Shown piece after piece: positions 28,362-38,318 of a DNA stretch of 48,615 nt. Position 1 is the first letter of the stretch. The number at the start of each line of letters is the position of its first letter. The notes below the pieces were generated by a model that had not been told where the DNA came from, ran no database searches, and saw only the letters and a program-made list of their open reading frames with translations. The translations under genes and the position numbers were made by a program. The stretch comes from Limisphaerales bacterium (lineage in GTDB: Bacteria > Verrucomicrobiota > Verrucomicrobiia > Limisphaerales > UBA11358), in NCBI GenBank assembly GCA_025362675.1, contig JANYFN010000166.1, forward strand, positions 1 to 48,615, given 5' to 3'.

Positions 28362-30401
28362 GTGAACTTCAAAATTCAGGAAGTGAATCGTATCAAGCTC
28401 CTTTCCGAACAGGTCGCCAACCAGATCGCCGCTGGCGAAGTGGTGGAACGCCCTGCCAGTGTCGTGAAGGAACTCGTCGAAAACTCCCTCGACGCGGACG
28501 CCAAAAAAATTACCGTCGAAATCGGCGCCGGCGGACGCAGTTTGATTCGCATCACAGACGACGGTTTTGGCATGAGCCGTGACGACGCCCTGCTCTCGCT
28601 GGAACGTCACGCGACGAGCAAAATCCAGCGAGCGGAAGATCTGGCCTCCATCGCCACAATGGGTTTTCGCGGCGAAGCCTTGCCCAGTATTGCGAGCGTG
28701 AGTCGTTTCACGTTGATGACGCGTGAGCGCGAAAGTGATTCGCCCGAAGGCTCGCAAATTATTGTGAATGGCGGGACGATCGCCGAAGTGAAAGCTTCCG
28801 GCGGGGCAACGGGCACAAGTATTGAGGTGCGGCAATTATTTTATAACCTGCCCGCGCGGCGTAAATTTCTTCGCACCGAGGAAACTGAAGCGGCGCACAT
28901 CCAACATTATCTCACGCTCGCCGCGCTCGCGTTTCCCGAAGTGGCATTTTCATTTGTTAAAGATGGGCGCAATGTCTGGCAGTTGCCGGCGGTCAAATCC
29001 GGCGTGGCCACTTCCAGTCGCATCGAGGCGTTGCGCGAACGACTCCGCGCCTTGCTGGGCCATGAAAAACTTCTGCCCGTAAACTTTTCTGCGACGCTCG
29101 CCGACCCAGGAAAAGAAAGACCGCCGGATGAAACGGATATTTTTGAAACTGCGTCGCCGGAAAAACCTGCCGAATCTGAAATCTCAAATCTGAAATCTCA
29201 AATCCGCGTTTGGGGTTTGATCGGCACGCCGGGCGTTTCCCGCGCGACGCGTGAGAGTCAATTCACATTTGTAAACCGTCGCCCCGTGGAAAATCGTGGA
29301 CTCAACTTCGCACTCATCGAGGGTTACCATAATTCGCTCATGAAAGGCCGCTATCCCGTCTGCTGCCTATTCATCGAAATTGATCCCGCCGCCGTGGACG
29401 TGAACATTCATCCCGCCAAACGCGAGGTGAAATTTCATCGCGAATTCGAAGTCCGGAAACATGTCGGGCAGGCAGTGCACGAAACTTTGCTTGCATTTCA
29501 TGGCGAGCCGCAACTTCAAAATCTCAAGTCCAAGGTCGCGGCCCAAGTCGAGTTTAAGCCAATCCACACAGACGCAGAACCCGCGCTGCCAAATTTTCCA
29601 GAGCGACCACAATTCTCGCCGCCCGCGGCCGCGCCGATTTCTGCCGCCGCGCAAACCCCTTTAAAACCAGGCTTCTCCGCGCCGATCTCGCCGAAAGTGG
29701 ATTTTATTCCGGGTTATCCGCCGGCGCCCGCAGCCATCGGGCGTCCGTCAAACTTTGCGCCCGATCCCGTTTTACGCACCACGCATCATGGCTCATCAAG
29801 CCCCGTGCCGCTGCTCGAGGTGCCGCTTCGCATGGTCGGCGTCATTGGCAAACTTTACGTCGTGCTCGAATCGGATCGCGGCCTCGTGTTGCTCGACCAG
29901 CATGCCGCGCACGAAAGGATTTTGTTCGAGCAAATGATGAACCGCATCGAAGCGAACACCGTCGCGCCGTCGCAAAAATTATTATTGCCGGAAACCGTTG
30001 AATTGCCACCGCGCGACGCTCAGTTTTTGCGCGAACAATTGCCCGCGCTCGCGCGGCTGGGCGTGGGGTTAAATGAATTCGGCGAGCGGACCTTTTTGTT
30101 GGATGCGCTGCCGCCGTTCGTGAAAGTGCCGGACTCGCGCCGCTTTGTGTTCGATCTCGTGGATGAATTGCGCGCTGCCGGCCGCGAGGTGAATCTCGCG
30201 CGCCTGGGCGAACACACCGTGGCGAAGACCGTCTGTCGTCACGCGGTAAAAGCCAACGACCCGCTCGGTGGCGCGGAGCTGGAAAATCTTGTCGAAGATT
30301 TACGTCGCTGCGCCATGCCCTACACCTGCCCGCACGGCCGACCGACGCTGATCGAAATGAATTATCGCGAGCTGGAGAAAAAGTTTGGACGGGTGCAATA
30401 A
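28362..30401 (+). CDS. mutL: DNA mismatch repair protein MutL
   Basis: 'RIKLLSEQVANQIAAGEVVERPASVVKELVENSLDA', 'DDGFGM', 'GFRGEALPSI'; C-terminal 'QHAAHERILFE'. Confidence 0.98.
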   Translation: MNFKIQEVNRIKLLSEQVANQIAAGEVVERPASVVKELVENSLDADAKKITVEIGAGGRSLIRITDDGFGMSRDDALLSLERHATSKIQRAEDLASIATMGFRGEALPSIASVSRFTLMTRERESDSPEGSQIIVNGGTIAEVKASGGATGTSIEVRQLFYNLPARRKFLRTEETEAAHIQHYLTLAALAFPEVAFSFVKDGRNVWQLPAVKSGVATSSRIEALRERLRALLGHEKLLPVNFSATLADPGKERPPDETDIFETASPEKPAESEISNLKSQIRVWGLIGTPGVSRATRESQFTFVNRRPVENRGLNFALIEGYHNSLMKGRYPVCCLFIEIDPAAVDVNIHPAKREVKFHREFEVRKHVGQAVHETLLAFHGEPQLQNLKSKVAAQVEFKPIHTDAEPALPNFPERPQFSPPAAAPISAAAQTPLKPGFSAPISPKVDFIPGYPPAPAAIGRPSNFAPDPVLRTTHHGSSSPVPLLEVPLRMVGVIGKLYVVLESDRGLVLLDQHAAHERILFEQMMNRIEANTVAPSQKLLLPETVELPPRDAQFLREQLPALARLGVGLNEFGERTFLLDALPPFVKVPDSRRFVFDLVDELRAAGREVNLARLGEHTVAKTVCRHAVKANDPLGGAELENLVEDLRRCAMPYTCPHGRPTLIEMNYRELEKKFGRVQ

Positions 30402-30486
30402 TTTAAGCACCCATTAACGGCCAAAATCAAAACGGCTGAACCCGCCAAGATTTTTATCGTGGAGGCTCAGAAAAGCTCACCGACCA

Positions 30487-30687
30487 CTATTTTACCACGC
30501 CCGCAATAATGCTGTCCTTGGCAGTATTTTGTAACACCGCAACATCTGGCAAGCGCCGGATGAGGTAAAACGAAGGCGGCAACGCCCCGTCTCCGCGATT
30601 ATGGATTTTAGTTGAGTAGGCTAAGGCAGCCAATAAAACTAAATTTAATAAAACGGACACAACCGTGATTATGGTTTTTCTTTTCAT
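30487..30687 (-). CDS. Small single-TM protein (66 aa), likely paralog of next ORF
   Basis: MKRKTIITVVSVLLNLVLLAALAYSTKIHNRG... Confidence 0.6.
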   Translation of the reverse strand: MKRKTIITVVSVLLNLVLLAALAYSTKIHNRGDGALPPSFYLIRRLPDVAVLQNTAKDSIIAGVVK

Positions 30688-30730
30688 GGTTTTAGAGAAA
30701 GTTAAATGAGTGCTTACGAATTCCGGGTAA

Positions 30731-30946
30731 CTATTTCGATGGAGATAATTCCGGGGCAGTCACCGCCGCCGCGCTCTCGGCAGTTTTGGGAACATAAATA
30801 AACACCGGCGTCCGCATCGCGGAGTAGAGACGGTTATTTTCGCTGTCAGTCGTCGCGATGTAACCCACCGCTCCAAGCATCACCAAATTGATGGTGATTG
30901 AACTGGCCGCGATGATGTTCAGCATTCTTTGCTTGGTTGTTTTCAT
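30731..30946 (-). CDS. Small single-TM protein (71 aa)
   Basis: Internal start MKTTKQRMLNIIAASSITINLVMLGAVGYIATTDSENN... fits better than the 31111 start. Confidence 0.6.
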   Translation of the reverse strand: MKTTKQRMLNIIAASSITINLVMLGAVGYIATTDSENNRLYSAMRTPVFIYVPKTAESAAAVTAPELSPSK

Positions 30947-31559
30947 TATATTTATTTGGCGAATATTTACTGTTCGACTAGCTGTTTGATACCGGCACAC
31001 AAAACCTGTTTTATTAGTAAAAGTTGATCTTTTAGCACATTCACTTGTAAAATAAGCGTATATTATGCCAAATCTGAAATTTGTCATTCCGTCGGTGGCA
31101 ACCGTCAGCATTAAATGCGCAAAAAACCAATGAAATCGGCGCCAATTTAGAAATCAGGCTTTCTTCGCAAGGCGCGCCAACGCAACAGCAGACCGAGTAA
31201 ATTTCGTTCAGCTTGTGGAAAATTGACCATGCGGACAAATTAATGCCAATCCTGCAGCCAGCTGTGTTAATCCGTCGAAGAATCTGACCACCACTATGTG
31301 CGGGCATTTTCTACGAGCCTACCGACAAGCCTCGCCCGATTTGCAAAAAACTTGAAGCCGGAGAAAATGATTGTCCGGCCATCGCCACATGGCTCTGTCA
31401 ACTTTTACGATTTTTTTGCGCTGCTGGCGGAGCAGTATAATAATCGCGAGTCATGTTGTCAGCGCCACCACATTTTCGGGAAGTGCTCGGACTAGGATTT
31501 TAACCAAGACTAAACGCACAGGTTGCGGGAATTTTTTGAGCGGCTAATCTTTCGGCGGA

Positions 31560-32405
31560 ATGTTTTTTCGCGCCCGCCAATTTGAATTTCGGTTTCCGCG
31601 TCCCGCGCTCGTCATGGGCATTGTGAACGTCACGCCGGATTCATTTTCCGACGGCGGAAAATTTCTCGATGTGGACGCCGCCGTCGCGCACGCGTTGAAA
31701 CTATTTTCTGACGGGGCGGAAATTTTGGACATCGGTGGTGAATCCACGCGGCCCGGCGCGGGACCGGTGGGCGAGGCGGAGGAGTTGCGACGAGTGATTC
31801 CCGTCATCAAAAAACTCGCGACCACTTTCAAAATTCCGCTCTCGGTTGATACGATGAAACCGGCGGTGGCGCAGGCGGCGCTCGCAGCGGGTGCAAGCAT
31901 CGTCAATGATGTCGCGGCGAATCGCACGGATGAGGTGATGTGGAAAATCGTGGCGGCGGCGGGCGCGGGTTATATCTGCATGCACGCACAAGGCACGCCG
32001 CAGATGATGCAGAAAAATCCGGCCTACAAAAATGTGGTCGCGGAAGTCGCGGAGTTTTTTTGCGCGCAACTGGAAAAACTGAACGCTTGTGGCGTGACTT
32101 CCGAGCAAGTTGTCTTCGATCCGGGGATCGGCTTTGGCAAGTCGCTGGAACACAATTTGTCGTTGCTCGCGGGGCTGGAGCGTTTTACAAAGTTGGATCG
32201 ACCGGTGCTCCTCGGGGTTTCAAGAAAGTCTTTTATCGGAAAATTTTCGGGCGTGGAAACGAATCAACGCTTGCCCGCGTCGCTCGCCTGCGCGACTCTG
32301 GCGGTCGCCGATGGCGTGGAGATTATCCGCACGCACGACGTGGCCGAAACGGTGCAAGCCATTCGCATGGCGGAGGCGGTTTTGACCCGGAAAAATAATG
32401 CCTGA
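31560..32405 (+). CDS. folP: Dihydropteroate synthase
   Basis: 'MGIVNVTPDSFSDGGKF', 'DIGGESTRPGA', 'DPGIGFGK', 'GVSRKSFIG'. Confidence 0.97.
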   Translation: MFFRARQFEFRFPRPALVMGIVNVTPDSFSDGGKFLDVDAAVAHALKLFSDGAEILDIGGESTRPGAGPVGEAEELRRVIPVIKKLATTFKIPLSVDTMKPAVAQAALAAGASIVNDVAANRTDEVMWKIVAAAGAGYICMHAQGTPQMMQKNPAYKNVVAEVAEFFCAQLEKLNACGVTSEQVVFDPGIGFGKSLEHNLSLLAGLERFTKLDRPVLLGVSRKSFIGKFSGVETNQRLPASLACATLAVADGVEIIRTHDVAETVQAIRMAEAVLTRKNNA

Positions 32406-33273
32406 CCACATTCACATTCATGATTTGTTGAGTCCCGCGCTGGAGATTTTAATTCTCGCGGTGCTGATTTATTTTGCGTTCAAGTTTGTGCGCGGCACGC
32501 GCGGCTGGCCGGTGGTCATTGGTTTTGTGGTGGTGTTGCTCACGCTGGAATTAGTCACGACGCTGCTGAATTTGCAGGTGTTGAAATGGATTCTCGGCAG
32601 TGCGTCGGTGTTCATCGCCGTGGGCGCGGTGGTTATTTTTCAACCGGAATTGCGCCGGATGCTGGGTGAATTGGGGAATATGCCATTGTTCGCCAACACG
32701 AGTGAACAGCGCGAGAGTATCGAGGTCATCATCCAGACCTGCGAGCGGCTCGCAGATGTAAAAATTGGTGCGCTCATCGCCATCGAACAATCCATCCAGT
32801 TGCAGGAGGCGACGGAGGCAGGCATCAAGGTGGATTGCGACGCGACGCCGGAAATGTTGGAGACGATTTTTTTTCCGAACAACGCGATCCACGATGGCGG
32901 TGTGATCATCAAGGGCGATCGGATTGCTTATGCGGCGTGTATTTTTCCGCTGACGCAGCGGAGTGATTTGAATAAATCGCTCGGCACGCGGCATCGCGCG
33001 GCGATCGGATTGAGCGAAGAAACGGACGCCGTCATCGTGGTGGTTTCAGAAGAGACGGGAATGATTTCCCACGCTTATAAAGGTCAACTCGTGCGCGGCG
33101 TGTCGCTCGAAGAATTGCGTTCGTTTCTCACGCTGATCATTTTGCGCCCGGCCAAAACACACCGGTTACTGAAATGGCTGCGCGGGCACATCGGCGAACA
33201 TAACCGGCCGGTTGGTCCGGCCGTCATCACGAAACGTGAGTCGCGTCCGGCTCCGAAACCCAACGTCAAATGA
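32398..33273 (+). CDS. cdaA: Diadenylate cyclase CdaA (DisA_N domain)
   Basis: N-terminal TMs; 'NNAIHDGGVIIKGDRI', 'GTRHRAAIGLSEETDA'. Confidence 0.95.
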   Translation: MPDHIHIHDLLSPALEILILAVLIYFAFKFVRGTRGWPVVIGFVVVLLTLELVTTLLNLQVLKWILGSASVFIAVGAVVIFQPELRRMLGELGNMPLFANTSEQRESIEVIIQTCERLADVKIGALIAIEQSIQLQEATEAGIKVDCDATPEMLETIFFPNNAIHDGGVIIKGDRIAYAACIFPLTQRSDLNKSLGTRHRAAIGLSEETDAVIVVVSEETGMISHAYKGQLVRGVSLEELRSFLTLIILRPAKTHRLLKWLRGHIGEHNRPVGPAVITKRESRPAPKPNVK

Positions 33274-33452
33274 ATTTTTTCTCCTCCCTGCGCAGCATGT
33301 TGCTCCACGACTTAGGCTGGAAAATTTTATCGGTTGTGCTCGCCGCCGCCATCTGGTTCACGGTGCATCGCAACTTGGTGGATAGTCTCGTTTCATCGTC
33401 GCCACCCAATGCGGAATCATCCGCGACGAACAGCCTTTTGCGGGTAAAATAA
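33270..33452 (+). CDS. CdaR/YbbR-like N-terminal membrane anchor stub (60 aa), no YbbR domains
   Basis: ATGA overlap with cdaA stop; 'LHDLGWKILSVVLAAAIWFTVHRN' resembles the CdaR TM anchor. Confidence 0.65.
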   Translation: MNFFSSLRSMLLHDLGWKILSVVLAAAIWFTVHRNLVDSLVSSSPPNAESSATNSLLRVK

Positions 33453-33456
33453 TTTC

Positions 33457-34368
33457 ATGGGACTTTTTGCTAAATTCAAAGCTGGCCTCGCGAAGACGCA
33501 CGCCAAGCTCACACATGAACTCAAACGCATCATCACGCGTTCGCCGAAACTCACCGCTGAGTCGTTGGAGGAAATCGAACACGCGCTGATCGCTGCCGAT
33601 TTGGGGATGGCGATGACATCGCAGATTGTTGCCGCTGTCAAAAAAAATTACGAAACGCAAGGCACGGCGGGTCTGGATTATCTCGCGATTGCCCGCGCGG
33701 AAATTGAAAAAAGCCTTTCCACGAACAAGCCTGATTTGATCAAAGCCGCGAGCGGGCCGACAGTGGTTTCCATCGTGGGCGTGAACGGCACGGGCAAAAC
33801 CACGACGAGCGCGAAGCTCGCGCATTATCTCCAAACGCAAAATAAAACTGTGCTCCTGGCCGCGTGTGACACGTTTCGCGCGGCGGCGATTGAGCAGTTG
33901 AAACTGTGGGGCGCGCGACTCAAGGTCGAAGTCATCGCCAGTGCTTATGGTTCGGATGCCGCATCGGTGGCGCACGATGCCGTCACCGCTGCGCTCGCGC
34001 GCAAGACGGATTATCTGTTCATTGATACCGCAGGCCGATTGCACACGAAGCACAACCTCATGCAGGAGTTGCACAAGCTGCATCGCGTCATCGGCAAGCA
34101 GCTCGCCGGCGCGCCGCATGAAGTGTTGCTGGTGCTCGATGGCAGCACAGGCATGAACGCTTTGAATCAAGCGCGCGAATTCAATAAGGCCGTCCCGCTC
34201 ACCGGCCTCATCGTGACGAAACTCGATGGCACCAGCAAAGGCGGCATGGTCGTGGCGATTCAAAAAGAGCTTGGCCTGCCGATCAAATTCATCGGCCTCG
34301 GCGAGCAACCGGATGATTTACAACCCTTCGATGCGAAGCAGTTCGCGCAGGCATTGTTTGACGAGTGA
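33457..34368 (+). CDS. ftsY: Signal recognition particle receptor FtsY
   Basis: 'GVNGTGKTTTSAKLA', 'DTFRAAAIEQL', 'DTAGRLHTKHNLMQEL', 'TKLDGTSKGG'. Confidence 0.97.
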   Translation: MGLFAKFKAGLAKTHAKLTHELKRIITRSPKLTAESLEEIEHALIAADLGMAMTSQIVAAVKKNYETQGTAGLDYLAIARAEIEKSLSTNKPDLIKAASGPTVVSIVGVNGTGKTTTSAKLAHYLQTQNKTVLLAACDTFRAAAIEQLKLWGARLKVEVIASAYGSDAASVAHDAVTAALARKTDYLFIDTAGRLHTKHNLMQELHKLHRVIGKQLAGAPHEVLLVLDGSTGMNALNQAREFNKAVPLTGLIVTKLDGTSKGGMVVAIQKELGLPIKFIGLGEQPDDLQPFDAKQFAQALFDE

Positions 34369-34443
34369 TGCGCATGGTTAATAATTTTTGAATGGACGAG
34401 GGCGACGTATGGCGGTTGAATATGCCGGTTTAGCGACGTAAAT

Positions 34444-35493
34444 ATGAATCCACCCGAAGCCGATGCCACCAAGCTCGCCCAAGAAGCGGCCGCCATGCTC
34501 AAGCGGAGCGAATTGATCACCAAAGAAGCGGGGCGTTTTGCGGAGATGGCGCGAAAAGTTGGCGGCAAGACCCGTCCGGCCATCCGATTGATGGCGGAAT
34601 CGGATCGCCTGCAAACGGAAGCAAATGAACTGCGGGCGAAGGCAGGTCAGCTTCAGGCGCAAGCCGACGAATTATTGCCGATGGCGGAAATTATCGATTC
34701 GCCGAGGTTGGCAATAAAACCGGCTGCGGTGACAACGAATCAAAATGTGGTGGATGTCGAGCCGCTCGCACCGCCGCCCAGACCCACCGCCGCCAGAATC
34801 GTGGTTCCGATTAATAAACCGCCGGTGGCCACCGAGAAATGGGGCGCGGGAATGAAACCGCCCACAGAAAATTTTAGTCCGGCACCACCGATTTCCAAGC
34901 CAGTGGTTCAGGCGCCGAAACCAGTTCAAGAAATTCCAGCGCCGATGGCAACCGTTGCTAAATCAGAGCCACCAAAACCCGAGCCAGCGAAAACGGAAAC
35001 ACCTTCACCGGTGTTGCGAGAAGTGAATCGGTTCCACGAACGGGCGCTGGAAAAACCTAAACCCCTCGGAGCTGGGAGCAAAATAGAGTCAGCGAAACCA
35101 AGCTTTTTAAAACGAATTTTCGGACTGGGGAAATCGGCCGAGCCGCGTGCCAAGCCAGCTCCGGCCAGCACGCGTTCAACCGCCAGCACTACCAAACCGG
35201 CCGTGCCGCCGACCAAGCCGACGGAGCCGATGTTTGAAGCACCCAAGGCTCCCGCCCCGAATGTCGTCGCCCCTCTTCCGGTCCCGTTGCCCGTGGAAAA
35301 ACCAACCCCACCAGCAACCCCGCCGCCCGCACCGAAACCGATCGCGCCACCGCCGCCGCCGGAACGATATGTCACCTGCCATTGCCCTCAGTGTGAACAA
35401 GGAGTGGAGTTTGATACCACGGAACTGACGCCCGACAACTGCTTGATTCCTTGCCCCAATTGCGGAGAGGAAATGAAGTTGTCTATTCCTTGA
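34444..35493 (+). CDS. Pro-rich linker protein with C-terminal zinc ribbon
   Basis: 'CHCPQCEQGVEFDTTELTPDNCLIPCPNCGEEMKLSIP'; α-helical N-terminus. Confidence 0.7.
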   Translation: MNPPEADATKLAQEAAAMLKRSELITKEAGRFAEMARKVGGKTRPAIRLMAESDRLQTEANELRAKAGQLQAQADELLPMAEIIDSPRLAIKPAAVTTNQNVVDVEPLAPPPRPTAARIVVPINKPPVATEKWGAGMKPPTENFSPAPPISKPVVQAPKPVQEIPAPMATVAKSEPPKPEPAKTETPSPVLREVNRFHERALEKPKPLGAGSKIESAKPSFLKRIFGLGKSAEPRAKPAPASTRSTASTTKPAVPPTKPTEPMFEAPKAPAPNVVAPLPVPLPVEKPTPPATPPPAPKPIAPPPPPERYVTCHCPQCEQGVEFDTTELTPDNCLIPCPNCGEEMKLSIP

Positions 35494-35865
35494 AGCCGAG
35501 TTGATTCAGCACTAAAAAACTCCGCCGAGGAGAGGTTCGTAAGTTGCAAAAAGCCATTGTCGTCCGACTTTAGATACGATCGGGAATCATTGATTCAATC
35601 ATCATTCGCAATAGATTTGGGGCTGTCCTAGGTTACACTTAAAAAGTTTTATTGAATTGGACATGAGAAAGAGTCGTTCAACTAAAAATCAGCAGCGGCA
35701 ATGGGTGGCGCTTTTTGTGGCTGCGACTCGCTAACTAAAGCAACTTAAATTCGGTGGTTTTAAATCAATTCATTTTCCGCACTAACCAACAACGATGACT
35801 TTCGCCGTCACCAGAAAAAAATTGCGGAGGGATGGATGCGATTGATTATTTTTGTCAGAATATTT

Positions 35866-36555
35866 TCAAAGTTTCGCGCCAAACAATGCGCCGACGCCCG
35901 CCGTCAGGGCCATGGCCAGTGCGCCCCAAAACGTTACCCGCGCGATGGATTTCCAAACGGGCGCTCCGCCCGCCCGCGACGCCAAAGCACCCAACAAGGC
36001 CAGAAAGAAAAGTGAACTGCCGGAAACCACCCAAACCAGTTTGGAGGTCGGCACCACCAAAACGAGCAACAACGGCAGGGCGGCTCCGACAGTGAACGTG
36101 CCCGCCGAAGCCATGGCCGCTTGAACCGGGCGCGCACTCAGGGTGTCGGAAATCCCCAACTCGTCGCGGGCGTGAGCGCCGAGCGCGTCTTTGGCCATCA
36201 ATTGTGCGGCGACCTGTTTCGCCAGGTCATCATCCAGGCCGCGCTTCACGTAAATGGCCGCGAGTTCCGCCTGTTCAGATTCAACATCCATCGCCAATTC
36301 TTCGCGCTCTCGCTCCAGGTCGGCATTTTCGGTATCCGACTGGGAGCTGACCGAAACATATTCGCCCGCGGCCATAGACATCGCACCGGCGACCAAGCCG
36401 GCCAGGCCGGCGACCAGCACGTTGTTCCGGCTGGCTTCAGCGGCAGCGACCCCGACGATCAAACTAGCGGTGGAAACGATGCCGTCATTCGCGCCGAGGA
36501 CGGCGGCCCGCAGCCAGCCGATGCGGTGAGTGCGATGGAGTTCAGCGTTTTTCAT
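35866..36555 (-). CDS. VIT1/CCC1 (VIT) family protein
   Basis: 'GWLRAAVLGANDGIVSTASLIVGVAAA', 'GAMSMAAGEYVSVSSQ'. Confidence 0.93.
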   Translation of the reverse strand: MKNAELHRTHRIGWLRAAVLGANDGIVSTASLIVGVAAAEASRNNVLVAGLAGLVAGAMSMAAGEYVSVSSQSDTENADLEREREELAMDVESEQAELAAIYVKRGLDDDLAKQVAAQLMAKDALGAHARDELGISDTLSARPVQAAMASAGTFTVGAALPLLLVLVVPTSKLVWVVSGSSLFFLALLGALASRAGGAPVWKSIARVTFWGALAMALTAGVGALFGAKL

Positions 36556-37142
36556 AAAAATTTTTTTGCAGTTTTAACCGCCGTCGCATGATGCACCCAA
36601 AGTTTCCATCAGGCAATGGCTCGTAACCCTACCCGCTACAATTATTTTATCGCAACCAACCATTCATTCAAAAGGGCACACGCAAAGCTGGTGGCCGAAT
36701 CGCTCATTGCGCAGGGGATAATTAGTTCACGTTCGTGCCACACGCTACCGCCGGAATAAACCGCCTTCAGCATCGTTTAGACAAAGCAACGGATCACGCA
36801 GCCGCCCGTTTCCGTCTCGATGGGAATCCGTAGTTACCGAGCTTGAAAAATTCCCACGGCTATTCCGGCAATAATAAAATTTTCGGCTCCGTCCAGAAAT
36901 GCAGGTTGTCGGACGACATGATTCCGCACGCTAATCGCAGCCTTCTGCACGGTCATTGACCGACAGGACGCGGCATTGCAGCGTGAGAAATGCTTTCGTG
37001 ACGGCGCAACGCAGATTGGTTGTGAACGCGCCGACACCTAATTTACTCGGTAGATAATCGCGGAGAAACGCGATCTTGCGAATGGCAGCGATGAGCAAAA
37101 TGAATTGTCATGCGGCGCAACGGGAAGTGATTGACCTCACGA

Positions 37143-37472
37143 TTATTTATTTTTTTGGTTACCGCGCGCGGCGCTAAAATCTGACCAGAAGGTGCTGACG
37201 ATGCCCGCGCCCTTCAACACCGTTTGCCACCAAGCTGGCTTTGTGTCATCGGCCGCGGCTTTGTTGCGGGTCAATGCGGAAAGGCCTGATACTAAAGAGA
37301 CCGCCGAAGAAATGATGGATTTGATCGCGCTCGCACGGACGGTCAAGGCGTGGGTTTCCGCTTTGATCTCCTGCCATTCCTGAAGCATTTGGGCACGGTT
37401 GAGCTCGCTTTCCGCGATCAACAATTGTTTGCGGGTAGCGAGTGAGTTCACACGAGGATTTTTTCCAAACAT
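37143..37472 (-). CDS. YqjK-like small protein
   Basis: Start MFGKNPRVNSLATRKQLLIAESELNRAQMLQEW fits; overlaps the upstream holin-X ORF stop. Confidence 0.6.
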   Translation of the reverse strand: MFGKNPRVNSLATRKQLLIAESELNRAQMLQEWQEIKAETHALTVRASAIKSIISSAVSLVSGLSALTRNKAAADDTKPAWWQTVLKGAGIVSTFWSDFSAARGNQKNK

Positions 37473-37837
37473 GCGCGGTCCTTTCGGAGTTGCTCCAGTG
37501 ACGCGGAAAGAGTTTGCCAATTGCGCAACACGCCCATGAGTTGCAAGTATAGGCAAATCCCGGTGGCCGCATAGAGCAGCGTCAGAATCAGCAACACGGC
37601 CAACGGCGACCACGCCCACAACCAAACGGCGATCGCCGCCGTGAGGGTGAGGCCAGCAAGCAAGCCAAACACCGCGATGCCGAGCGCCAGCAGAAACGCG
37701 TGCAGCAGCCGCTCGCGTTCTTCCTGCACTTCCACCGCCAGTAATTCCAGACGGTTTTCGCCGATGGTCAACAACCGACGCGCGAAAGTTTTCGAGGTCG
37801 TGGCCAGTTGCCGCAAGCCGACGGTGGAAGGTTCCAT
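37448..37837 (-). CDS. Phage holin family / Holin-X (DUF1469-like) membrane protein
   Basis: Internal start MEPSTVGLRQLATTSKTFARRLLTIGENRLELLAVEVQEERERL; two TMs. Confidence 0.75.
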   Translation of the reverse strand: MEPSTVGLRQLATTSKTFARRLLTIGENRLELLAVEVQEERERLLHAFLLALGIAVFGLLAGLTLTAAIAVWLWAWSPLAVLLILTLLYAATGICLYLQLMGVLRNWQTLSASLEQLRKDRACLEKILV

Positions 37838-37844
37838 AACGAAA

Positions 37845-38150
37845 TCAGTCGCGTTTACAGTTGCCACGGCGGGCGAGGAGATAGCCGAGGAGCGCCCCGA
37901 CGCCGACGCCGATGGCGATGGCTTGGTAAGGATTTTCGCGGACGGTTTGATCGGCAACTTTCGCGCCGGCGATCGCGCGGTCACGGACTTGACCGCCAAC
38001 TTCCTTGGCACGATCAAGCGCAGCGGCAAGGCGCTTGCGGGCTTCGCCGACTTTTTCCCCAGCGACATCAGCCGTCGCCGCCATCATCGCGCGCGCGTCA
38101 TCCGCGAGTTGTCCGAGATCATTACCGACTGCTTGATTTTCTTTATTCAT
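37845..38150 (-). CDS. DUF883 (ElaB/YqjD) family membrane protein
   Basis: Start MNKENQAVGNDLGQLADDARAMM; C-term 'VRENPYQAIAIGVGVGALLGYLLARR'. Confidence 0.85.
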   Translation of the reverse strand: MNKENQAVGNDLGQLADDARAMMAATADVAGEKVGEARKRLAAALDRAKEVGGQVRDRAIAGAKVADQTVRENPYQAIAIGVGVGALLGYLLARRGNCKRD

Positions 38151-38287
38151 AGTTTTGATTTGTTTTGGATTTTTTTTAACCGCAAATTTTTGCAAACGGG
38201 ACGCGCCGACATCCTGAGAAAGTGATTCGCCAGGCCACACCGTTCATAAAAGTCCCTTCAGATTAGCGGCGGAAGCAAGTGGCAACT

Positions 38288-38305
38288 ATGGGGTGTTCAC
38301 CCCAT
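38288..38305. promoter_or_regulatory. Perfect palindrome ATGGGGTG-TT-CACCCCAT
   Basis: Between the HupE/UreJ stop (38319) and the DUF883 start (38150); no U-tract. Confidence 0.55.
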
Positions 38306-38318
38306 GCCGGAGCGAACG

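Noticed and set aside
27944-28582. 212-aa plus-strand ORF
   Set aside because: Overlaps tRNA-Asp and the start of mutL; spurious
31940-32398. 152-aa ORF within folP
   Set aside because: Alternate frame of a clear dihydropteroate synthase gene
33358-34308. 316-aa minus-strand ORF
   Set aside because: Antisense to ftsY, composition typical of a shadow ORF in GC-rich DNA
36834-37037. 67-aa minus ORF between the VIT gene and the YqjK-like gene
   Set aside because: No recognisable family and no convincing hydrophobic or RBS signals; possibly decayed sequence
38288-38305. Palindrome as an intrinsic terminator of the HupE gene
   Set aside because: No U-tract follows on the minus strand; similarity to the other GGGT..ACCC sites makes a regulatory site more likely, though not proven
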